64,000 nt of DNA from Mytilus trossulus. Lineage: Eukaryota > Mollusca > Bivalvia > Mytilida > Mytilidae. Below, piece after piece: positions 56,711 through 64,000 of the stretch. The stretch is from NCBI RefSeq assembly GCF_036588685.1, contig NC_086378.1:35069578-35133577 (forward strand), read 5' to 3'. The position numbers and the translations under genes are program-made. The notes below the pieces were generated by a model. It did no database searches, was not told the DNA's origin, and was given only the letters and a program-made list of their open reading frames with translations. The number at the start of each line of letters is the position of its first letter. Within the stretch, counting starts at the first letter, position 1.

Positions 56711-58516
56711 CTAGGTCTTGTTTTGGATATAAGTTTCATATCTATCATTGTAATTTATCAGCTGAATATTTTCGTTGTCAAACCCGACCCACAAATTATC
56801 ATACATATCAACAGCCATACAGATTGGCTGATCATGATACATGTCTATTTGTAAAACTTTTCCTCCTCTATCTATAAGGTGCTGACATCGTTTTGTTCGA
56901 TCTAGTATTGTTATTGTCCCATCATTTAGAAATCCTGACGCAATAAAATAGTTCGTTTCGTTCTCCTTAGATGTAATTTGTATTTTTGAAGGGTATCTCA
57001 TCTTATACTTTCCATTCTTGTCTAAAAGTAGAATCCATGACGACAAGTGTTTCGGTGAACACGTGATGCATATGTCGCCATTGATCCGGTTTTCGCAAAT
57101 GTGAATAGGATTACTAATTTCGATGTCATCTGATAAAATTACAATATCTTTTGTCTTTTGCTTCTCTATGGAAAACCACTCAATAACAAATATCTCACTT
57201 GTAGGACTGAAGAATTTGCTTTCAGACATTGGGTCATCTCTAAGGCATATAATTATGTCAGAGCCCTTAGTTGATGATGTGCAAATTGCAGCTACATTGT
57301 TTGGATTGTCCATACTTGAAGATGTGCTTGCGCATGCACTAGCTACACTTTTGGAATCGACGTACATATAGGAAGTTAGTTTGTAATTTTTAGCTTTGCT
57401 AAATAATGCAGAAGACACTTGTAAATTTCTAAGTGTCTTTTTATTTTCTATCCCTATCAATAATCCATGCGCATTGCTTTTACATGCCGTTAACACATTA
57501 CCATCTAATGAAGGTATTCGTACTGCGCATGTTGGTGATTCGATATTTAAATTAAGATCACTTATACCCGACCCTATTAACCATGCATTTCGACATTCCT
57601 TTTTCGGAACAATGTGAAATACCTTTTGATTGTGTTTGACTGAGACAATTACTTCGAACTTTTTACCTTTCGGGACTGAGCTATAGAAGTCGCTTCCTCT
57701 CTCATCGCTATATATCACTTTTCTATCAGCAACATTTGACGAACTTGTGTGTAACGAGTCAGATCGTTGTAGTTCTACATATTTTCTTGTTCGATTTTCG
57801 ATAGATACATCCTCTTTGTCATTTTCATTTTGCAGTGTTAGTTTGAATACATCTGTATTAGAAAGTGTTTCGATAGGAGAAGGTAAATCATATTCCCCAT
57901 AATCTAAGATACCTAATATATGTCGGAGGTTTTCTTTCATTTCATACTCTTTATGAAAACGGTGCTTTGGAATTTCAATTTTAAGACTTGTTTCCACAAA
58001 CTGGTTTTCGTTCAGAAGTTCATTCAGTTTTGAATCGTAGATGGCAATATCGCTTGTAGATATATTAGACCCTTTTTTCTCGATTTCGTCGACAATTTCT
58101 TGTATGTTATCTTTTCTTTGTGTATGTTCCTGCGTAAAGGTGTCATACGTATCATTTGCAACTCGACGTGCTTCTTCGAAGCTTTTAACCAATTCTTCTT
58201 TGATTTCATTGAATATCTTTATAATAATATCTGTCTTCGAGCAAACAGATTCTACTTCTTTATCTACTAAACAATTGAAAGATTGTTTTGCAATTTTTAT
58301 TTGTTCCAATCTTCTGTTGATATTTGGTACCCTAGTTTCTGAAGCTGATTTTGTGGTTTCCTGTAAAGATCGTTTCTGTCGTTGTCCATATTCACTTATT
58401 TTGGTTTTGATGCACAGGGTGTGGTCTCCTACCACACAATCATCACATATAAGTTCTTTGCATTCCTCACAGTAGAATCGAACCTCTTCTGTCTCGTGCT
58501 TTTTACAGCTTGTCAT
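56711..58516 (-). CDS. TRIM-like protein 3: diverged paralogue
   Basis: 601 aa from ATG 58516-58514 (MTSCKKHETEEVRFYCEEC). The frame extends 17 codons upstream, but those residues cross an acceptor (ttttctttctag|TTAC at 58552/58551), so the upstream Met is intronic. B-box at residues 4-35 (C4, H7, C16, C19, C24, C27, H32, C35), coiled coil (about 45-190), variable linker and a C-terminal propeller region with the same landmarks as the two other genes (SSWILLLDKNGKYKMRYPSK, ASGFLNDGTITILDR, DNLWVGFDN). More diverged than the pair to its left, with a longer mid-region insert around SACASTSSSMDNPNN. No RING. Probably an older duplication. Confidence 0.8.
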   Translation of the reverse strand: MTSCKKHETEEVRFYCEECKELICDDCVVGDHTLCIKTKISEYGQRQKRSLQETTKSASETRVPNINRRLEQIKIAKQSFNCLVDKEVESVCSKTDIIIKIFNEIKEELVKSFEEARRVANDTYDTFTQEHTQRKDNIQEIVDEIEKKGSNISTSDIAIYDSKLNELLNENQFVETSLKIEIPKHRFHKEYEMKENLRHILGILDYGEYDLPSPIETLSNTDVFKLTLQNENDKEDVSIENRTRKYVELQRSDSLHTSSSNVADRKVIYSDERGSDFYSSVPKGKKFEVIVSVKHNQKVFHIVPKKECRNAWLIGSGISDLNLNIESPTCAVRIPSLDGNVLTACKSNAHGLLIGIENKKTLRNLQVSSALFSKAKNYKLTSYMYVDSKSVASACASTSSSMDNPNNVAAICTSSTKGSDIIICLRDDPMSESKFFSPTSEIFVIEWFSIEKQKTKDIVILSDDIEISNPIHICENRINGDICITCSPKHLSSWILLLDKNGKYKMRYPSKIQITSKENETNYFIASGFLNDGTITILDRTKRCQHLIDRGGKVLQIDMYHDQPICMAVDMYDNLWVGFDNENIQLINYNDRYETYIQNKT

Positions 58517-58566
58517 TCCTTTAATTTTTCTTCCGTTTTTCAAACTTGTAACTAGAAAGAAAAACA

Positions 58567-58915
58567 TATTTGTATATATGAAATAGGGTCCATATTTGAA
58601 GACAATTCCCCCGGAATGTTAGGCCTGTCCTTTTCATGACACCCTTCATCCTTTTAACACTAATGGGACCAATTTTTATTTATTGCTCCAGAAGCACATG
58701 TCGACATTTGTTTTTCAGTGATGCTAGAGGCCAAAATGTTTGAAAATCCAAAAGATGACCTGTTTTTTGTTGTTGTTATTAATTTTGTTTTTGGCAAGCA
58801 GTTGATTTTAATCAGTTTGTTTGAAACATAGTGGGAAAGCATTGTGCTATTGCTTTACTTTAATGTTGGTAACACTTTTGTATATGATTAATTGCGACGA
58901 TTTTGACAAGTAGTA
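58567..58915. other. Unassigned interval upstream of TRIM-like gene 3
   Basis: No 5'UTR exon or promoter could be recognised. Confidence 0.3.
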
Positions 58916-58919
58916 ACGT

Positions 58920-59135
58920 CGCTATACATAAAGGCAACAGTAATATACCACTGTTCGAAATTCATAAATCGATTGAGAAAAACCAAATCAGAGTTACAAA
59001 CTAAAACTGAGGGAAACGCATCAGATATAAGAGAACTACCACACAACAGAAACACAATATTAAAATTTAACATACACAGAAACGAACTATCATATAACAA
59101 TGGCCATTTCCCTGACCTGGTACAGGGCATTTTAA
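58920..59135 (+). repeat. Dispersed repeat family D
   Basis: 'ggcaacagtaatataccact', 'gagttacaaactaaaactga' and 'acacagaaacgaactatc', then 'cctgacctggtacaggg'. The last words also occur in family C, so families C and D may be parts of one larger element. Confidence 0.6.
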
Positions 59136-61640
59136 GATAAAAAAAAAAAAGAAAAAAAAAAGGAAGATTATACCATTATATTATCACAATAGAACAATTA
59201 TGCAAATAACTTTTATCTGAAGTTCTTGTCGCTTCCAACAATGAAGATACTTTGTTTTGGATAATTGATATTATAAATCAGGTTTGAACATTAAAAATAC
59301 TCATTAAAGATAAGACAATATAACAATCAAAATCAAGGAGTATACAAAGACTAAAAAACCAAGGGACATTTACATCAACATGTTATAAATAAAAGATAAG
59401 AAACATAGTTTATGCAGAGTGCAACCTAAAAACATAACATAATTCATACTATTTAATTATTTACATTTTAAAAGATTTTATCAATATCGGGACTATTTAG
59501 TTTTTGTCTATATACATATATGTCTATTGTTCCCGTATGCTGACCTCGAAATGTCTGTATGTGTCAATTATTTCCTGTGTCAATGACACATTACCGATAT
59601 ATTTCTTCTTTATTCAAATATACACAAAAATAATAAAGAAATATTTCAGTTTTCGTGTACTCGTGCATTTTGAAATTCATTATGAATGTGTGTACTGTTA
59701 TTTGATTAAATAACTATTTAAAATATTTTTGAAAACTAATTGAGCTAACTTTTGTCATTTAACTTTAAATTAAATTGAAGCTACGTTAGAGTCTTTGATA
59801 AATAAACAATTATTAACTTTATCATCTATAAGATGTTATTTTTGTGTATAACTTCTTTATGTTTTGTCTATGTTGTTAAACCTAGCATTAAAGACGGTTA
59901 GGAAATCAGATTCTTACCAGAACGTTAGCTTAAATTTGGTAATATCCAGTACCTTTAACTTCTTAAACATCTTAATATTAGGGGGGAAGTCAAAACAAAT
60001 TATGAAAGAGACATATTCAAACAAATTATTAAATATTCACCTTCAAATACATAAAAAAAAACAATTGAGATTACCTTTATCAGACAACCGGATGTTTATA
60101 AAAGGAATGTCCTTAAGATATTTAAATTGAAGTGTTGACCGTCTTATGTTTTGTACAGGTGATATTTAAAACACTGTAAACTTGACGTAACACATTTAAC
60201 CTTATTAGTCACTAATAAGTCCTGTTCATAACTTCTAACATGTTTATTTTTTAAATAAATGTTCTATGATCATGGTTAGGATTAATCAGTGTTAGATGTT
60301 CAATTAACAAGAAACAAGATATTCTGTTGCGTATGAAATGTATTTTGTTCTAAAAAAAACATTAACTGACATCTGACCTTTGTATCATATATATATATTG
60401 ATTGCGTTAAGTTCAAAGTTCTTGATATCATTATCACTACAGTTATTTTGAATAGGAAGAAAATTGTCAGTTTTAGCTAGTTCTTTTTTTTTAAATAACT
60501 GTTTCGAGATACAAGATGTATTTATATATTCGTATTTTGAATAATTCATAAGGTCATGTAGTCGATTCTTTTTTTATCCACTCGCCAGATGGATAGTCAA
60601 AATTTGACCTTATTGAATTTGCCGGGGTTTTTCTTTTGATCATTTTAGAATTTTTTCATGCCCCCTTAAATTTCAGACTTTATCGGCTTGAATTCATGTT
60701 GTATTGAAGATTTAATGTTCATCTTTTCGTGTTTTTGTGTTTTCTTGTTGGGTGAATATTTTGCTGTCTCCTACACGTTTTGCACACATCTATTTTACTC
60801 TTTTCATACATTTTACGTTTTTTTAGCAATCAAGTAAGAAATGTATGATTGGTTGAAAGCTTAATCCTTATCTTAAACAATGCATGAACCGGTTTAATTA
60901 TCTTTTCATGCTTCGGTTTTGTTTTGGGGTTGTTGGGGTTTTTTTTGGTGGTGGGGGGGACGTCATGTATCATGAACATTAAATAACACATACGTTTTGG
61001 AGCTAAGTCATCAATATTAAAAGAATGTGTGGATCATTGTACATGTTTTTTAACCTTACTTAACTCTTTTTTATTAAAAGTTCTCAGTGATTTTTTTTTC
61101 CATGTGCATGTCCAGAGCAGAAAAGGGTGTGATCTAACAATTTTATTTGTGTTTTTTTATTTAAAAAAACTGTAATCTGCTTAAAAGTAATACAGATTTA
61201 CTTGAAGGTTATTGTAGAATTTTTATCATTAAATTGGTCAAAATAAGGAAAAACTGAAAAATGGATCACCTCCCTTTTGTAGCCATTCATCTATTTGAAT
61301 CTTGTAAATTTGCACACATTTTTTTATTTCTGATTACTCCAGTAAGTATTCTTTAATTTGTATATGATACTTGTAGGGTTTTGTAAGATTTTAACTTCAA
61401 AATTGGTCAAAAACAAGAAAATTCCAATTTTAAGAAAATTGTGTTTTACCATTTTTTGGTACAGAGGTAACAATGAAAGAAAATTAGATATATCTCTTTA
61501 TACTTTGTTATTGTGTTTAGATAATATCTGAAAATAAATAATATATCACAGCAATTTGTCTGGTTTTTTTATGTATTGTTTCTAAATAAATATTTAAGAT
61601 ACTGTAATTTGTGTATATTTGTCTAAACCAGAACCCACAA
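59136..61640. other. Unassigned 2.5-kb interval
   Basis: AT-rich with several A/T homopolymers. The 88-codon frame at 59864 is unsupported. No gene recognised. Confidence 0.35.
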
Positions 61641-61643
61641 TCT

Positions 61644-61674
61644 GACACTTGGTTGCCATGGCAACCAAAGTGTC
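61644..61674. promoter_or_regulatory. RFX X-box-like palindrome
   Basis: Contains GGTTGCCATGGCAACC, a perfect palindromic X-box (GTTGCCATGGCAAC at 61652-61665), extended on both sides by gacactt / aaagtgtc to about 31 bp with one unpaired base. RFX factors bind this consensus in ciliary and other promoters. No gene is visible next to it, so its role is unproven. Confidence 0.4.
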
Positions 61675-62129
61675 CTAGCAACATAATGAATACTTTTTCA
61701 TCAATCTTGATTGAAGGCAAGATAACATACCAAATTTGGTGATAATCTGTTGACCCCCATGTATCATTTATTGCATGATTTTTACCCGGTGCCCTACTTA
61801 ATTACACATCTTCAACTTTGTGCTTAAACCTTAAACGATATATTTTATTTCCCTTAAGTTTTCATTTCTTAAAGAAATGTCTATTTTAAAATATTCAAAA
61901 TAAGCAGTTTCTGTTCATTATACTAGCAAAAGCCATTTTCATAATTGTAAAAAGTGGAAAAAAAATGATTTTTGAAACTTCAAATTATTAAAATTCAAAG
62001 TAATCTATCATTCAGCCACAAAAATTTTTAGGATCAACCTATCAAACAGAAAAACTGAAATAGATAAAATTCGCTTCGCGTTTTGTATTTTTTCTTTTCT
62101 TTTTTATCTTATATAGATATGAGAAGATG

Positions 62130-62345
62130 TGGGAAGTGCCAATTAAAATTGAGAATGAAAATGGGGAATGTGTCAAAGAGACAACAACCCGACCATATAA
62201 AAAACAACAGCAGAAGGTCACCAACAGGTCTTCAATGTAGCGAGAAAATCCCGCACCCGGAGGCGTCCTTCAGCTGGCCCCTAAACAAATATGTACTAGC
62301 TCAGTGATAATGAACGCCATACTAATTTAATTAAACAACTCTCCT
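62130..62345 (-). repeat. Dispersed repeat family B, reverse orientation
   Basis: 'tgggaagtgccaattaaaat', 'gtcaaagagacaacaacccg', 'cgcacccggaggcgtccttc' and 'gataatgaacgccatactaa'. The last two blocks also occur at 55680-55770. Confidence 0.7.
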
Positions 62346-62510
62346 TCTAAGTCATGATTTGTAAAGGTCTAGATCTACATATACAGCTGGAAAGCAAAAT
62401 TTGCACTTAATAATTAAGACAATAGCAAGTATCGATGTAAGTCCCAGTAACTCGATTAAAAAAGACAAACCAAGATACAACTAGTGAAATTGCATGAACT
62501 TCAAATAGTA

Positions 62511-62775
62511 AAATAACCAAAATACCGGACTCCGAGGCACTGAAATGAATGAAAAGTCCCTAATCAAATTGCGAAATCAAAAGCCCAAACACATCAAACG
62601 AATGTATAAAAAACTGTCATATTCCTGACCTGGTAAAGGCATTTTCGTGTAGAAAATGATAGTTTAAACCTGGTTTTATAGCTGACTAAACCTCTCACTC
62701 GTAAGAAAGGCACTTAAAATTCCACCGCAATAGGTAAAAATGTCAACAAAAGGGGTACAGTAGTCCAAATAGTTT
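62511..62775 (+). repeat. Dispersed repeat family C, copy 3
   Basis: 'aaaataccggactccgaggc', 'cacatcaaacgaatgtat', 'gtcatattcctgacctggta' and 'aaaggggtacagtagtcc' follow the order of the other two copies. Confidence 0.7.
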
Positions 62776-63670
62776 TTATAATCGTCATCACGATAAAATC
62801 ATACAAATGTGTCAACATAGAATAAAAGGAGCAAATCGAGTGTATCGACAGCATATGCGTCTACTGCTATGCATGCGCCACTTGCAGTGCGAGTGCAAAC
62901 TCAGGAAATAAGTCGCAAGTAACAATTTGAAAGCACTGTTTAAATAACATACCATACGAGACTTCCGTGACTGTTGCAGGGACAATTACTCCTATAAGAT
63001 GTCATTGTATTGTTTCAAACCAAATGTATCATATCTTCCTCACAATCAGGCAAACATTTTGCACTAGTGTTTTTATATATATATATTCAAACGTGACAGA
63101 GGAGAACATAAAACAAGGAACAATCAAAACTTAGAATATGACATTGACGTTTGACCTTGACCTCAATTTCATTTTATTCAATTAAGAACATCAAACCAAA
63201 GTACCTTAGATCTCTATCACTTTCCATTCATACTATAGATCAATAGATCACTTTTGTCAAATACATAAGGAAAATAACTACCAGATTGAGTGTTTGTGTC
63301 GCTTCCGTCAAAATTGGACAAACAATGCTGAGGTTATAACGAGCAATTAGGTAAAACATTTTTTTTAGGTTTATGGAGGAGATGCTGTGTATCGTTTTTT
63401 ACACACGTTTCAAATTGTTTTACGATACCATTTCCTTGAAAGTGCAGTTTATCAATGTTAGTGGTAGAACGGGTATGTACTTGTTTATCGTTGCAAGATT
63501 ATCGAAAATATAATCATGAATAGATAAACTGTAATCAATGTTGTCTATGAAGATGTTGGCTTGGTTTTAGAAGTAGGGATATTTACAAATGTACGATTAA
63601 ATATTGGGAGAAAGAAAACATTTAGCCTGAAGCAATAGTTTGGTTTTCTAGATTTGATATTTTGCCAATT
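62776..63670. other. Unassigned interval
   Basis: No gene or repeat recognised. An (AT)n run lies near 63075-63086. Confidence 0.3.
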
Positions 63671-63674
63671 GATA

Positions 63675-64000
63675 TTTTACCGTGTGTTTTTCTATGTTGT
63701 GCTGTTATGCTATTGTTTCAGAAAAAGGGAGAAGGTTTGGATCTATTAAAATGTTTAATTCCGCTGCAAATGTTTGCACCAGTCCTAAGTCAGGAATCTG
63801 ATGTACAGTAGTTGTCGTTTGTTAATGTAATTTATACGTGTTTCTCGTTTTTCGTTTTTTTTTATATAGATTACATGGTTGATTTTCCCGTTTCAATGGT
63901 TTTACACTAGAAATTTTGGGGCCCTTTATAGCTTGTTGCTCGGTGTGAGGCGTGCTGAAGGCCGTACATTGACCTATAATGGTTTACTTTTTTTTAAATT
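63675..64000 (-). repeat. Family A, reverse orientation, cut by window end
   Basis: 'gttatgctattgtttcagaa', 'cctaagtcaggaatctgatg', 'gattttcccgtttcaatggt', 'tggggccctttatagcttgt' and 'ggccgtacattgacctataa'. The reverse complement of the 5278-5690 and 39085-39505 copies. Confidence 0.7.

Noticed and set aside
1-64000. CRISPR array, operon, phage or organelle content
   Set aside because: No spaced direct repeats of CRISPR type, no ribosome-binding sites or polycistronic layout; introns and mobile elements indicate nuclear animal DNA.

Overview
The window looks like nuclear DNA of a bivalve mollusc, most likely a marine mussel (Mytilus or a close relative). It is AT-rich, genes are sparse and carry spliceosomal introns, and roughly half of the readable structure is transposons, MITEs and dispersed repeats. 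Several repeat families here resemble ones I remember from mussel genomes; that identification is from memory and not checked. Nothing suggests a prokaryote, organelle or virus. Layout: (1) 0.2-23.3 kb holds a minus-strand host gene of unknown function. It was read by joining splice sites: first coding exons at 23.3 and 22.8 kb, and a coiled-coil/C-terminal exon chain from 4.4 to 0.24 kb in which every intron phase agrees. The roughly 18 kb between the two parts is packed with repeats: TTAA-type MITEs, a 5'-truncated LINE with intact ORF2 (11.6-16.5 kb), a tandem array of about 1063-bp units (16.9-20.3 kb) and a long hairpin (20.8-21.0 kb). (2) 27.3-32.4 kb is an apparently complete 5.0-kb DNA transposon with near-perfect terminal inverted repeats, a 4-bp TTTA target duplication, a minus-strand DDE-type transposase of about 823 aa with an inferred 5'UTR intron, and a dense array of 14-bp subterminal repeats (GTAACGAACATKTC) on both flanks. 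Its superfamily could not be fixed; the CAC...GTG ends and 4-bp duplication recall the CACTA/Mirage/Chapaev group. (3) 34.8-35.9 kb is a single-coding-exon beta-1,3-galactosyltransferase-like gene (GT31, Golgi type II membrane protein). (4) 40.6-58.6 kb holds three tandem minus-strand TRIM-like genes (B-box, coiled coil, NHL-like beta-propeller region, no RING). The first two are recent duplicates that share 5' flanking sequence; the third is more diverged. (5) 58.6-64 kb has only dispersed repeats and one perfect RFX/X-box palindrome. The genes are not a co-operating operon: the window is ordinary eukaryotic host genes embedded in mobile DNA. The most novel items are the unassigned DDE transposon with its subterminal repeat array and an AACGG-rich foldback element that brackets an exon-like open frame inside the host gene.
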